From NCBI GenBank assembly GCA_030490835.1, contig CM059971.1, positions 52,748,012-52,812,011 on the forward strand: a stretch of 64,000 bases of DNA. The letters are read 5' to 3'. The position numbers and the translations under genes are program-made. The notes beneath the pieces are model-generated. The model saw only the letters and a program-made list of their open reading frames with translations, had not been told where the DNA came from and ran no database searches. Positions 11,685 to 23,900 of the stretch are shown in pieces (position 1 is the first letter of the stretch; the number at the start of each line of letters is the position of its first letter). The stretch comes from Annona cherimola. Taxonomy: Eukaryota; Streptophyta; Magnoliopsida; Magnoliales; Annonaceae.

Positions 11685-14479
11685 CTATTCCGACCCCCTA
11701 ACAATTTGGTAAGGGTTCGGGGTAGAGTCTTCTCCACACATCCTAGCCAAAAAATTGTCTTTACAGATTTTGTCAATAATATCTTGAGGAAGGTTTCCCC
11801 ACCAAGTCACCTGTTCAAAAAAAGAATTACAAACCAACTCAGCAAGAGAATGGGCCACCATATTTCCTTGCCTAAGGACATGATGGACAGAGAAGTGAGG
11901 GTTTGCATGGAGAATATTACGGATATCAGAAATAACATGTCCCACCGGAGATGATATGAGTTCATTGTTGGACAGATATGTGCAAAGAAGCAAAGAGTCA
12001 AATTCAATCTGAACACATCCACGATTTAGATGAAGGGCCCACTTAGCTCCCAAAAGGAACGCGGTAGCTTCCATAAGAAGTGCCTCCCCAACGCCCTGCC
12101 GTCTCCATCCCATCGCTTCGATAAAAGACCCATGAGAATCCCTGATGACAGCAGCACACCCAATAACGCCCGAATCATGCACGCACCGTGCATCAACATT
12201 CATCTTAAGAGCACCGACCGGAGGCCTTGTCCATCTAGGCACAAGGGGTGGGTCGAAAACATTCGCTTGGTCCAAAAGTTTGGCCTTACCCAAATGCTGC
12301 AGATACTCCCGGCACCATGGGAGAATAACGTCAAAGACTGGTTGAACTCCCTCCATCTTAAGCTTGTTTCGTAAAAACCAGACTCGCCAGCAAAATACCA
12401 TGAAGAAAGTCAAGTCTGCAGTCCTATTCCTAGCAGCAAGGTTTATAAGGATGGCCCTGACCGACGGCGACGGGGGCCACGCTGGTACAACTTTTCGAGC
12501 ATGGCAGGCAGTATGAGCACACCATAGAAACAAGTGGTCAGCATCCTCGACAACATTTTTGCAAAAAACACACAACGTATCCACCACCGCAATGCCCCTC
12601 CGGGATAGGTTGACGGACGTTGGTAGAGCATCCTTTATTAGCCGCCACCCGAAGATTTGCACCTTACTTGGAAGATTGGTTCGCCAGATAGCCTTAAAAG
12701 AACCTGACAGATGAGGATTTTCGGTGTCCCCCTTAAGCATCCTGTGTGCCGACTTAACAGAGAAAAGGCCCCTCGGTTCGTGATTCCAGAAGATGTTGTC
12801 ATTAGCGGGACAGATAGGAAGTGGTACCCTGTTAACAACCTGCCACCCAGGCTCCCCCACAGCTGCCACCACTCTATCTTTGTTCCACCCCTTTGTCACT
12901 GGATCAATGAAGTGGGCAACCGTAACATCCTCCGGTATGGTAAGCGGAAGAGGACCCGCCTTGCACAGTTCAGAATCAAGCCATGAATCTTTGAAAAATC
13001 TAACCCGATTCCCATCACCAATCCGCCATTTACACCCGGGGTGAATGACATCACGCGCCTTGAGGATACTCTTCCATGTGTAAGAATCAGACGACTTCGA
13101 CTTACAACTCCAAACGTCAGTATTAGGGAAGTATTTGGCTTTTAAAACCCTGAAGCAGAGAGATGCCGAGTCCCGAGACAACCTCCAAATCTGCTTCGCG
13201 AGAAGGGCATAGTTGAAGGCATGAAGGTCACGAAATCCCAAACCACCTGCCCGTTTAGTCTTACACATCTCCTTCCAAGCCACCCAGCACATCTTGCGCT
13301 TGTCCCCCTGATCTCCCCACCAAAATTTGCTTAGCATCCCATTGATATCCTTACAAAAAGATTGGGGTAGCAGAAAAATGCTCATGGAGTAAGCAGGTAT
13401 CGCCTGTGCAACCGCCTTGATCAAAACTTCCTTCCCGCCCCAAGAAAGAAGACGAGCCTTCCAACCTTGAATTTTGTTCCATATGCGCTCCTTAATACTC
13501 TTAAACATTTCCCGCTTAGCTCGCCCAACCCACGATGGAAGGCCGAGGTAACGGCGAATAACCTTCCCTGAGGAACCCATCAAGTTTGCTATCGCCTCTC
13601 TGTCGTAGTCATTTGTATTAGAACTGAAGAAAATTGAGGTTTTGTCAACATTGATCGATTGGCCCGATGAGGAACAATAGACACTGAGAATATCCATGAA
13701 CCGCCTTATCTCTTGTTCATCTGCACGAAGGAAGATGAGAGCATCATCAGCAAAGAGTAGATGAGTGAGTTGAGGTCCCTGCGGGTTTAACTTGATTCCA
13801 TGAATTAGGCCCTGAGCAGCCGCTCTAGTAATAAGCGCGGAGATACCCTCAGCACAAAGGAGAAATAGATAAGGAGACAGCGGATCCCCTTGCCTTAGCC
13901 CCCTCTGAGGATTGAAGTATCTGGACTTGAAACCGTTCACATTTACACGATAGCGGACTGTGGAGATGCAGCTCATAATCCAGTTTACCCATACTGGACA
14001 AAAATTCATGGCCACCATGACCCGTTCCAGAAAAGCCCACTCCACCCGATCGTAAGCCTTTGACATATCCAGCTTAATGGCCATCTCACACCTACGCCCC
14101 CTCTTTCGTCTCCTAAGAGAGTGAATGACTTCATAGGCAACCAACATATTATCTGATATAAGCCGGCCTGGAACAAAGGCGCTTTGTTCCTCCCCAACGA
14201 CCTCCCTGAGAGAAGCTTTGAGCCTATTTGCAAGGACCTTTGCCAAAATTTTATACACCACATTGCAAAGGCTGATTGGTCGAAAATGTGACAATTCCTG
14301 AGCCCCCGCCCTTTTCGGGATCAATACCAGAGTCGTGGAGTTTACCTTTCGGACATGACTACTCGTGAGAGCATGATTCCTCTCCTCCATAAAGGATCTA
14401 CACCACTGAAAGATTTCGGGTCCAACAATGTTCCAATGCTTTTGGAAAAAACCAGGTGACATTCCGTCTGGTCCAGGGG
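11685..14479 (-). pseudogene. LINE ORF2, reverse transcriptase and RNase H part
   Basis: This part of ORF2 copies the element RNA at the nicked target. Seen in order: RT motifs RPISLCNVVYKILAKVLANR, LDMSKAYDRVEW, GLRQGDPLSPYLF and the catalytic LLFADDALIF; the thumb region; the conserved KRAGGLGFRDLHAFNYALLA segment; a zf-RVT-like cysteine/histidine region (CVFCKNVVEDADHLFLWC); and a C-terminal plant RNase H domain (MNVDARC, EATAFLLGAKWAL, IEFDSL, GNMVAHSLAE). About 930 codons are open without a stop. It is separated from the endonuclease part by a one-base loss in the CCCC run near 14476-14479. The annotated first Met at 14462 is not a natural start. Confidence 0.93.
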
Positions 14480-15823
14480 CTTAGTAGGAGCCATTGCTTT
14501 CACCGCTTGTTCCACCTCATATGGCCTTAGTGGCCCAACCAAATCCCGTCTTTGGTTGGCCGAGATCTTCCTTGTGATATGGCTACTAATCCACTCCGCT
14601 ACCTGTGGGTTCGAGGAAGAAAAAACCTTGGAGAAGTGGGCGACTGACATATCCAACAACTGATCTTGTTCCCCAACCCATCTTCCATCCTCGTCCTTTA
14701 GTGCCTCAATGAAATTTGTCCGTCTCTTGTTTGAAGCCATTCTGTGGAAAAAGCCTGTGTTTCGGTCCCCCTCCCGGAGCCAGTGTGTTTTCGCGCGGAT
14801 TCTCCATAGTTGTTCCTCGTCCTCCAACAGAAGGTTTATTTGGAGTTTGAGCTTTCTCATGGCATCATCGCGGGCATCAGAGGGGGTAAGCTCCATCAAG
14901 GAAGTAAGCTGTCTCTGTTTCCCGACAATAGACTTCCTGAGGTTTCCTTTCTTCAATCGGTTCCATTTGAATAATTCCCTACCGCATCTGTCAAGTTTCC
15001 AACTAAGAAGATCAGCATCGGTCACCTCCCCCTCAGGTTTGGACTCCCACACCTTCTGAATAATATGATTGGCCTTTGGATCGCGTGCCCAAAACAACTC
15101 ATATCTGAATTCCTTCAGAGGTCTCCTTCTACCATTCCTCGAATCAAGTAATAACAATAGCGGACAGTGGTCCGAGTTGGCCGCCGAGAGGTGGACAACT
15201 CTCGCATAAGGAAACAGATTAAGCCAAGCCGGGGTTGAGAGCCCCCTGTCAAGCCTAGCTTCCACTCTTTGGGAACCCCTTCGATTGTTGCTCCAAGTCA
15301 TAGGTCCCCCCACGAAGCCCAAATCCTGCAGGTTGCACCTGTCGATGGTACCGCAGAAAAGATCCATTTGAGATTGGTTTCGGGTTCGGGAGCTGATGTA
15401 TTCGGTTGGCCCCGTGACTTCGTTAAAATCACCCATAACAAGCCAAGGAGAATCAGAATCAACTGCTAGCTGAAGAAGAATTTGCCAGGTAAGATGGCGG
15501 CTGTTAGTCTCGGGGTGACCGTAGAACCCCGTGAACCGCCATCCCAAAAAGTCCACGTCTATATGATGCGCCGAGTAGTTCCGAAGAGACGCTGGATGGT
15601 CTTTATTCCAAAGTAGAGCCAAGCCTCCGCTTCTTGCCGCAGCCTCAACCACAAAACAAGAGTCAAAACGAAGCTTCCTCTTTATTCTTTCCATCTCTCT
15701 CGTATTACACTTTGTTTCTGACAAAAAGACAAGTTTGGGCTCTTTTCTCCTAACTAGATCAAAAAGATTCCGAATTGCGCGTGGGTTCCCAAGCCCACGG
15801 CAATTCCAAGCCAGAATAGCCAT
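14480..15823 (-). pseudogene. LINE ORF2, apurinic-like endonuclease part
   Basis: This is the EEP-family endonuclease that nicks target DNA for target-primed reverse transcription. The natural start is taken at 15823 (MAILAWNCRGLGNPRAIR), the usual start in plant L1 ORF2; an upstream ATG at 15883 overlaps the end of ORF1. Catalytic-site motifs are visible: WNCRG, LSETK, TGFYGHP, VMGDFNEV and NSDHCPL. The frame is open to about 14480, then shifts. Downstream codons to 14342 in this frame are out-of-frame read-through. ORF1 ends 47 bases before this start. Confidence 0.92.
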
Positions 15824-15870
15824 TTTAGTTGAGGTGGGGCTGAGGAAAACCCTCAGCCTCCACCTCCCCA

Positions 15871-17361
15871 TTAATGCCCCCATCCATTACCTTTACCCGC
15901 TTCCCCTCCTCCAAAATTTCCCCCATGACCTCCATTCTTCCTCTTTTCTGATTTCGGGACCCCCCCCCCCTCATTGGGATTGGGCGGTTCCTTTCCCTTC
16001 CCTTCCCGGGCTCTCCTCTTCCACCCTCTCCTACTATCCTGCATAATATTATCCCCCGATTCGGAACCCCTTAGATGATCCTCCCCGGAACCACCCACTT
16101 GAGAGCAAAACTTCCCCTCATCCTCCTCCTCCCCAGCTTGTACTTGTACATCAAACCACATAGGAACAACCGGCCCCCTTCCGGGGCCCCTAGAAGCGTC
16201 CCCATCTGCCTCCCTAGTCACCATCTGCCTAGATCCCGTCGACTGCCATGCCTGACTTCCGCCCATACCATTCAGTCCTTCCCACTCCTGACATAAAGTG
16301 GTTCTGCCTTGTTGCCTCTGTGACCTTTGGTCCCCACCACTAAGCTCCTTTCCCTTAGCATAATCCAGAGTAGATGGAGTAGCGGAATCAGCAGCCAATT
16401 GCAATTGACGATCGTCCCCTGTTGGACTCTCCATCTGCCCACAAACACCCCCTATTCTGCCCGTGCTCACCTGCCCAGAATTATCTTCTTCGCTGCCCAT
16501 CTGCCCACCACTGTCCGTACCAGCAGTGCGTTGGATTTCCTTCATGGGATTTGTGGACAGCCCATCATTCTCCCCCGTCTGGTGTAACTGGTTGCCAAGG
16601 TACCTTACAGGAGCCATTCTGTTACCTGAATTCAGTTCGGAACTCAGCTTCATTCGTCTTACCCCTACCCTCATCCAGCTTCCGTAGGGCATATCATCAT
16701 CTGTTAACTTCTGTTTCTCCACAGACGCTTTTGGGCAATCTTTGTGTGCATGACCCATAATGCCACACCAGTAGCAAAAAATAGGTAGCTTATCATATTG
16801 AAAGCTAATCCATTTTCTCTCTTGCGAACCGATTTTGATGAACATACCCTGACGTAGGGGCTGCCTGCAATCGAGCATCACTTTCAGCCTTACATCAGCC
16901 TCCGAAACCTCACTTTGAAGCACTTCTTCAAAGGTATCTCCAACATGCTGGCCCAAGTAGGATTTATCTACAATGAAAGGAACACCTTGAATCTGAACCC
17001 ACATAGGAGTTTTGATGAGCAGCAGATAGGCATAATCAACTTCCTCCTGTAAGTCCTCAACAATGACCAAGTTTCGGTCAAACAGCCATGGCCGGCACTC
17101 TAGAACACGGTTCCTATCAGTGTGGTCAGAGAAAGAAGCCATGAGAAGGTTCTCTCCAATCTCAGTGAAGTGGAGAGTATCCTTGGTTTTCCATAATCGA
17201 CGAAGCATGCCTTTAAAATACTCCTTGTTGAACGACTTTGCCGCCCAGAGTGTACAGAGCACAGCTGCCATTTCTCCCGGTTTTATCTTCTTAATCGCTG
17301 GACCCTCGATCGACAATGTCTGCAATTCAGATCCCAGCAGTTCAGCCGGAGACGGATTCAT
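15871..17361 (-). CDS. LINE ORF1 protein (DUF4283 and CCHC zinc knuckle)
   Basis: 496 codons, open throughout. Residues about 30-175 look like the DUF4283 domain typical of plant L1 ORF1, with the sequence WVQIQGVPF. A zinc knuckle of the zf-CCHC_4 type, CYWCGIMGHAHKDC, lies at residues 196-209. The C-terminal half is low-complexity, glycine- and serine-rich, and ends basic. The protein is expected to bind the element RNA in a ribonucleoprotein particle. A run of more than ten G residues on the coding strand (15960-15970) codes for glycines and is a likely slippage site. The start is the first Met of the open frame and leaves a 356-bp leader. Confidence 0.92.
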   Translation of the reverse strand: MNPSPAELLGSELQTLSIEGPAIKKIKPGEMAAVLCTLWAAKSFNKEYFKGMLRRLWKTKDTLHFTEIGENLLMASFSDHTDRNRVLECRPWLFDRNLVIVEDLQEEVDYAYLLLIKTPMWVQIQGVPFIVDKSYLGQHVGDTFEEVLQSEVSEADVRLKVMLDCRQPLRQGMFIKIGSQERKWISFQYDKLPIFCYWCGIMGHAHKDCPKASVEKQKLTDDDMPYGSWMRVGVRRMKLSSELNSGNRMAPVRYLGNQLHQTGENDGLSTNPMKEIQRTAGTDSGGQMGSEEDNSGQVSTGRIGGVCGQMESPTGDDRQLQLAADSATPSTLDYAKGKELSGGDQRSQRQQGRTTLCQEWEGLNGMGGSQAWQSTGSRQMVTREADGDASRGPGRGPVVPMWFDVQVQAGEEEDEGKFCSQVGGSGEDHLRGSESGDNIMQDSRRGWKRRAREGKGKEPPNPNEGGGVPKSEKRKNGGHGGNFGGGEAGKGNGWGH

Positions 17362-17717
17362 CTCTGAAGGGAAACTGTCGTCGTTGGCGCAAACCTCACT
17401 TCACCAGCCTCACCCGGAAGCAGTCTGTATCGTCCCGGATTGATCCGTAGCTCCCGGAGTGATCCCGCTTATGCCAGCTGCTGGAAACCGTAGTTTAAAT
17501 ACTCGCAACAAAAGCAGACGGGTGTGGTCCTGAGTAGAGGCCAGATGCGGGCCAGAAGGCGTAAGCAAACAGATGCGGTCCTTTTCCAGAACCAGAGCAG
17601 AGCTTCTGCTGTTTTTCCGGCACGTCCTGCCTTCGGCACCCCCCAAACTTCCGATACCCACACCCAGTCCCGAGCGCGCCCTTTGTCGCCTATCGGGAGT
17701 ACAGGGGAGGGACTTTC
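17362..17717 (-). other. LINE 5' untranslated region
   Basis: The sequence between the TSD and the ORF1 start is GC-richer than the flanks. Plant L1 elements normally carry an internal promoter here. Open frames on either strand in this region show no domain and are not called. Confidence 0.6.
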
Positions 17718-17885
17718 ATCACCATAGCCCTTTTAAGTGCGGGACTAGTTGAAAAATGTTTATATTCCTTTAAAGTATATATTAACAATTTTAAACCTCT
17801 ACCAATGGACTTTCTAGTGTCACTATGTGTCATTTTTGTCATAATTTCACCAACATAAAAACCACCTGAGTATTCATCAAGAAAA
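17718..17885 (+). repeat. Right copy of the approximately 170-bp direct duplication
   Basis: It matches 11466-11638 (AAAGTATATATTAACAATTT, ATAATTTCACCAACATAAAA). Its first 13 bases are also the right TSD of the LINE. Before the LINE arrived the two copies lay side by side. From 17886 to 18946 the DNA is AT-rich without a gene. Confidence 0.8.
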
Positions 17886-18837
17886 TGATACTCGAGTAAC
17901 AAGAACCACAGGATAGCACTAGCCTTAGCTACGAGGAGGATCTAACAACTGCACTGCTATCGATGACAGCTCCTGAGATGATTTGCAATTTTGATACACT
18001 AAATTTGATTTATTGAATCATAGGAATGTTCTAGAAAATTTAGATTTTATAGTTAAGAGAATTTCATGCATTTTTTTCATACTAAAAAAAAATTAATTTT
18101 TCTAATATTATTTATCTCGAGAATTGGCTAATATTGAAAGGTTCTAAATTTATTTATTTAATATGGAAAATGTTCAAAATACCTTTTATACTTTAAGGCT
18201 TTAAAAAATTGTATTATATTTTAAACCTTGTAATTTTATGAATTGTAAGTTAGACACTAAAGTTTTGTATGTGCATATCAAATCCTATAAAGTTTACTTG
18301 TTTTCCAAGTAAACTCTTTTGTTAACAAGAAACTAATGGCAAAGTCTAAATCAACAAAGGTAAACTTATAGTGTCTAAAATATAAATACACATACTTCGA
18401 AGGTCAATAGAACGCACTTTGTCAAAATAATTGACATTGAACCGGATGATGAACTAGTTTCATGGCCTGTTCTCAGTTTTTCTGATTCAACTGATGTAAA
18501 CTGATTGTTGAACCAAAAAAAACCATCAAACCAGGACATGATCAATTCTCAGCCCGACCACTAGTTTTGGTCTGATTCTTAAAACGGACTTCAACAATGC
18601 AAACAATAATACTTTCTATACTTTCTAAGGTTTAGAAATGTTTAACCAGGGCATTAAAGTGTTGTATCTTTTTACAGATAAAAAATTTAAAAATTTTGGA
18701 ATATTTGAAGCTTTGCAACTATGGTCCTAATGGCTTGTTGTTTATCAACACTAGCCCAAATAGGCTCTTACGCATCAAAATCCAAGATAACAATGTGACT
18801 ACTTACATCATTTTTAAAAAACATTAGATATAGAAAG

Positions 18838-18857
18838 ATGAGAGAGAGAGAGAGAGC
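18838..18857. repeat. (GA)n microsatellite
   Basis: An uninterrupted GA run of about ten units in otherwise AT-rich intergenic DNA. Confidence 0.9.
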
Positions 18858-19221
18858 CATCAAATAATGCGGCTATATGTTTACATTATGTTTCAAAATG
18901 ACGGAGACCCATCAAAGTTTTTCTAACACCATTATGATAAAAAAAAGTTAGATTCTATTACTGGCCTAATATAATAGTCTTTGGATTTAGCCTAAAAGTG
19001 AAAGCCCAGTATATTATGAAATATAATAATTCTCATTACATGGTCAATCTTTTACTATTTGGGTCATGATGGGAACACTCTATTTAAGCATAGGAGAGTC
19101 CGAGTCCTTCTCTCACACATAATTACACTTTACGCTCGCCTATCAACTGCTAACATTATGGGGAGAAGTTTTTGAGGGAGAAGGTCTTACAATTAATGTC
19201 TTTATACCCATGGAATATATA

Positions 19222-19494
19222 GGTATGTTTGGTTGGGTTAAAAAAAAAATCAAACAAAACTTTTCAATCAAAAACTTTAACTTTCCATAAATACTTTATT
19301 TTTTAATTTTTTTCACATTTTCCAACACGAGCTACCATATTTTCATTTAATTCCACAGAACTATCCATACAACTAACTTATCTATTTCAACTTTATTCTT
19401 TTTACATATCATCATTATTTTTATCATATCGCATCATTTTCTATTAATTTGACAACTTCTACTTAAATTTTTTTTACCTTAAACGAAACATACC
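19222..19494 (+). mobile_element. MITE copy 2
   Basis: Termini GGTATGTTTGGTTGGG and GAAACATACC form an imperfect TIR. The interior has AAAACTTTTCAATCAAAAAC and ACTTTATTCTTTTTACATATC, like the other copies. It lies inside the probable 5' LTR of element G, so it is younger than G. Confidence 0.65.
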
Positions 19495-20436
19495 CATAGT
19501 AATAAATATGCTTTCACATCACATGATTTCTAACATGTACTATCAGAGCACAAGTTATGATTTTGGGTATAATGGATTCTACATAAATGGAATTTTTTGA
19601 TTGTGTTGGTTATGCATAAATTAAAGAATTTTATACATCAAATTCCATACGATTCAATATGGATTATAATAGTTTTATATCAATTCAATTGATATCAATA
19701 CTAGATCCATGCCTATTTTGAACGTTATCTTTACCTTGATTTCATTAAGCATACTTTTGAGGAGGGGACTTTCCAAGTCCCTATTTTGCTGCTATTTGGA
19801 ACTTACCATGATAGACATATTTATTTCATTGAAAACGTTGGGTTGTCTCATTAGAGCGGGCTACCATCAGAGATGGCAGTGTCGGTTCTTGTAACTGTGA
19901 AGGGTAACCATTAAAGGTTGGATGGATTTATGAAGGTTTCATTTGATTTGGGAATGATTGGGTTGACCATCCAAGGTTGTGAAGGTAGCCATTCAGGTTG
20001 TCTTCTTTTTCTTTGTATTTGAGAACTAGATGGGCAAGTGGCTATTGGATGCACTAATCGATTGTATGTCTTGGAAAGAAATCCCATCACAGTCTAGCAT
20101 AGCTGGCCAAGGTGATCAACAACTTTATTTTAAGATGGATTCAGCATGCTTGATGGGTTAATTTTGTAACCCTATGTGAATCTACCAGTTGCTGAAAGAG
20201 TGGCAACTATGAAAGATTTATAGCAACTTGGGAGCATGGGATTCGCCACGCTTATGCTCAGTTGGCGGCGGAAATAACTCGGTAACTTGTTATCAAATAT
20301 TTATAACCTGAATTCAAATTTATTTTGATTTGTTCGGATTTGTTCAAGCCCTAATCTATTAGAAGCATTCGATGCTAGGAATGTTTAAATGTATGATTAT
20401 CTTGTTTTGGTTCATGCAAATTAATTTTTTCAATTA

Positions 20437-20725
20437 GGGAATTTTGTTTTTCACAAACCTTTTCAACCTAAAACTTGTAAATCTAAAACTTTTCACTCTC
20501 CATAACTAACTTATTTTTTAATTATTTAGTCACTTCTTCCTATATAACTAACCAACTTTTCAATCATTTCCATACAACTACTCATACATGTAACTTATCT
20601 ATTTTAACTTTATTTTTCTTTACTTCTTATTATTATCTATACATGTAACATCATTTTATTCTATTTTAAAATTTTCTACATAAAAAAGTTTTCATCGAAA
20701 GTTTTATCAATTCCCAAATACACTC
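20437..20725 (+). mobile_element. MITE copy 3
   Basis: It begins GGGAATTTTG after TTA (20434-20436) and ends CCCAAATACACTC before TTA (20726-20728), so a TTA TSD is present. The interior carries CTAAAACTTTTCACTCTCC and GTTTTATCAATTCCCAAATA. TTA duplications suit a Tourist-like element. It sits in the leader of element G. Confidence 0.7.
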
Positions 20726-21410
20726 TTAATTCCAAATTTTGCAATCAATTTTCAAATCAAATTAAACGCATGATGCGAGTCCATGCTACCTTGGGGGTCA
20801 GAACTCCACAACTATTATTTCATTTTTTTGGGTTCAATCGTAACTCGAAAGATATCTATTATTGGTTCACTCATAAGATATTATTACTGGATATTTTACT
20901 TTAATTGAATCCCAATTTAAGTTTATCACGGATCTTTCAAATTATGCCCTATTTAATTTGGGTTCAACGAAATTTAATGCACATATTTCATTACTTATGT
21001 ATATTCGTTTTCGTTCTACTGTATAATTTATGATTAATAGGTAATGCATATATTTTCATGAATTATTAATAGTGTTTGTAATAAGTAAATATTAGTAATA
21101 ATATATACATTTAGCAATATATATGCACTGTATTTAATATGTACATGTATAGAAGGCCCAATATAATTGCTAATTTGACTCATGCATGCTATTTCGATTA
21201 ACTGGTTCATTTTTTTTAGAAAGTTATTTGCAAGACCTTCTATGCACTAACGTTTTTATTGCTTTCTATTAAATTTAAAATTAACCAATTCCCATGCAAA
21301 TTTATATTTCTAAATTTATAAATAACTATCAACATTCATAATCGTACGCACAATCTTATTTGTTGTTATTGAAGTGAATTGAATATTGATTTTATTTAAT
21401 GAATATTATT

Positions 21411-21860
21411 GAGTAATTTATATTTAATGATTTTGATTATCTTTATATTTCTAGTTATTCCAAAAGGTCTAGAGTACTTAGTCTTCAAAGTCATTAAGCA
21501 AAAGAGAAAATATGACTGTGATCTCTCTCTTAGTAGAAATTGCATTCTAGCTTGTTTAATTGAGTAATTTATATTTCGTGATTTTGATTATATTCATATT
21601 TCTAGTAACTTTAAAGGGTCTATAATATGTAGTTTTCAAATTAACCAAACAAATAAGAATATTATTATGGTCTTTCTTATAACAGAAATTGCATCATAGT
21701 AATTTTATTAGAAATTTGTTGTTCAATGAATTTTGTTCATCTTCATATTTTACTTGCCCCGCAGGTCTAGAATATGTAGTTAACTAAAATTTCATTAAAC
21801 AATTGAGAGAATGTTATTATAATTTTCTCTCATGATAGAAATTGTATTATACAATATTGG
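21411..21860 (+). repeat. Three tandem units of about 150 bp in the leader of element G
   Basis: Units start near 21411, 21562 and 21711. Each contains a TTTTGAT-rich segment, a CATATTT(C/A)TAG-like segment, an AGAATATGTAGTT-like segment, and ends with GATAGAAATTGTATTAT or a variant. A comparable but different tandem leader occurs in copia element D (37733-38760). Confidence 0.6.
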
Positions 21861-22199
21861 ATTGTAGTTCTACCTAAAGGCGACTATTCAATATTTTGTC
21901 AATAATTAACTAGAACTACATAAATGCGAAGAATCTTCTACCAAAAGGTGGAGATATCTTTGACTTTATGTATTCTTAGTTAATTATTGAAAATTATTGT
22001 TTATCATGGCATTAATGTATATTATTATGGATTATTGTTTGTGTGATATTTATAAATGTCGCTATGATTAGAATTGCATATAATAATTATTTGAATTATT
22101 ATAACAATATGAGCTTAATGATGGTTGCTAAAATAATGACTCCTACTTATTTATATCTTACTTATCTCATATTTCCATGTTAACCTAACCAAATTATAA

Positions 22200-23900
22200 T
22201 GATTGACATAAGCGACTTCTTATTATATTAGTGTCTAAACCTATTCATATTAAAAGATCTAACTTCATAATTGACGAAAATATTGATGAATAGAAGGTTC
22301 GACTTGAAATGTGAGAGCATTGCAATAGATTAACTTTGATTATTATTTAGAATACAATTATAAAGGATATCAAAAATTTTATTCTTGATATGCTAAAATA
22401 TTTCTAGGCTTCATTAAGGACAATTTGGCAGATCAATATGAGAAATGCTTACTAATAAATTGACTTCTATAAAATATGACAATATTAAGAGCTTATGAAA
22501 GTACATTATTGGAATTCGATAGAACATTAAGGATTATAATCTCTAATTTTTGCTAGTTATATTTATGCTTCCATCATAGTTCTCCTATTTTAAAATAACT
22601 AACAACGCAGACAAGAAAATATAGATATTGTATATATTAATATCCATGTGTATACAAAAAGAAGAGAGATTGAAGCAAGAAAGTTTACCGGTTATCAATT
22701 ATATATTGATAGTTAAGCAGTACAATTAAAACAAAAAGAAAAGAAAGAAATCTTCCTCAAATATAAGTAATGGAATGACGGATGTCACATTTATTGTAAG
22801 AAATGACATTTTAAGTGAAGTTGTCATAAATGCTTAGTTAATATATTGATTTTAGTGCTACTATCTCACCACCATGAGTAGTTAATTTTGGTAATTGACT
22901 TTGGAGTTTATAAGTTGTTTAGTACTTAAAACCATTTAGATCTACATAATGTCTTTTAAGTTCCATTAATATCTTGAAATTTAATGTCTTTAATAAAATT
23001 TTATGTATGAAGTTATTTATTAGTTTTGGTAACTCAAAGTTAACTTTATTCAAATAATCTAATAAATGTATGTTTCTCATATTTAGAACACTTGTCGACC
23101 ATGAATGTACTCATTGATATTAAATGTGAAATGATTGTTCTACAACAATATTCATAATTACTTTCCACATTATATCAAAAGCGAAAAATATTATCGCGTT
23201 TATGATGATTTCTCATGTTATGAATTTACTTTCTTATTATTTAAGTCTTTAACTACTTTCAAAATTTCCAAAAAAATCACAAAAATAAATAGGAAAATTA
23301 AAAGTTGTAAGATTTAATAGTGATGACGAGTTTTATAGTAAACGTTATCAACAAGTTAAATCTCTGAACCTTTCTTTTGCTAGATTTCTATCAGAGAATG
23401 ATATTTGACTTAAACACAATACCAGAATTATTAAGACTAAAATGTTTAAGTTTATTAAAAATGGTGAGAATAGTTGAAGCATAACTCCACAAAATATGAA
23501 ATTTGAGAAGGTAAAGGATTCTTTCCTTTGGTACCTCATTAACGAATGTAAGCATTGAATTTATTGATTATAATGTGATAAATGAATAACCAAGAAATAC
23601 AATGCTAACTATTAAAGAGACTAACAATTAACTTGCATTAATTTAAGTGACACTCATTATGTAACAATTATAGACCATATTGGTGAATTGAAACTGCATT
23701 AAAGAATTAATAAACTTGTTACTTTGAATCACTACATTATATAATTGAAAGAGTGTAATGCTAACGCCGATAATGAAGTTAATTTACTCTCATTTTAAGA
23801 AGTCATTGAAAATGAAAGATCTGAATTAAGGATGAGATAAAATCTTTGATCTTATTACTTTGCCTAAGGGGTATATATTGATTGGTAATAAATGGGTTTC
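22200..23900 (+). pseudogene. Decayed gag-integrase-RT of copia element G
   Basis: Pieces recognisable by eye: a gag zinc knuckle remnant (CHIYCKK, HFK, C) at about 22788-22842; an integrase core remnant DDFSCYEFTFLLFKSL at about 23193; a second core piece DDEFYSKRYQQVKSL near 23321; and an RT start LPKGYILIGNKWV at about 23860. Stops and frameshifts occur in every segment, so it cannot encode a protein. The region from about 22795 to 23839 is repeated in inverted orientation from 23901. Confidence 0.6.
22795..23839 (+). repeat. Left arm of a large inverted repeat
   Basis: Blocks shared in reverse order with 23901-29345 include GTAACTCAAAGTTAACTTTA near 23029 (its complement near 28734), CATGAATGTACTC near 23100 (complement near 28625), and the inner end GGATGAGATA (complement TATCTCATCC at 23901). 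The arm is a copia integrase region in the + direction. It retains the uninterrupted versions of the sites where element C and the foldback MITE inserted in the right arm. Confidence 0.8.

Larger units (their letters stand above)
11652..17717 (-). mobile_element. L1-type non-LTR retrotransposon, near full length
   Basis: Read on the minus strand it has a 5' leader (17717-17362), ORF1 (17361-15871), ORF2 (15823-11685, one frameshift), a short 3' UTR and a poly-A tail, seen as the T-run at 11652-11666. A TSD of at least 13 bp, ATCACCATAGCCC, flanks it (11639-11651 and 17718-17730). About 6.07 kb is the expected size of a plant L1. The presence of a poly-A tail, a full TSD and only one clear coding lesion argue for a fairly recent insertion. 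Confidence 0.93.
18947..23900 (+). mobile_element. Decayed Ty1/copia element G (5' LTR to RT start)
   Basis: A probable 5' LTR runs from about 18947 (GTTAGATTC) to 19535 (TTTCTAACA), with a TATA-like CTATTTAAGCATAGG near 19081 and a MITE inserted at 19222. A PBS-like TACTATCAGAGCA at 19538-19550 follows, one or two bases away from the initiator-Met tRNA consensus TGGTATCAGAGC. The leader holds three tandem units (21411-21860). Degraded gag, integrase and RT pieces follow (22200-23900). No 3' LTR on this strand is seen; the element stops at the centre of an inverted repeat. The LTR left edge is uncertain by a few bases. Confidence 0.6.

Noticed and set aside
18410..18600. Sequence with ACCGG and AACCAA motifs that recurs loosely at 29930-30000 and 30330-30410
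   Set aside because: The similarity is too weak by eye to define ends, orientation or a family.
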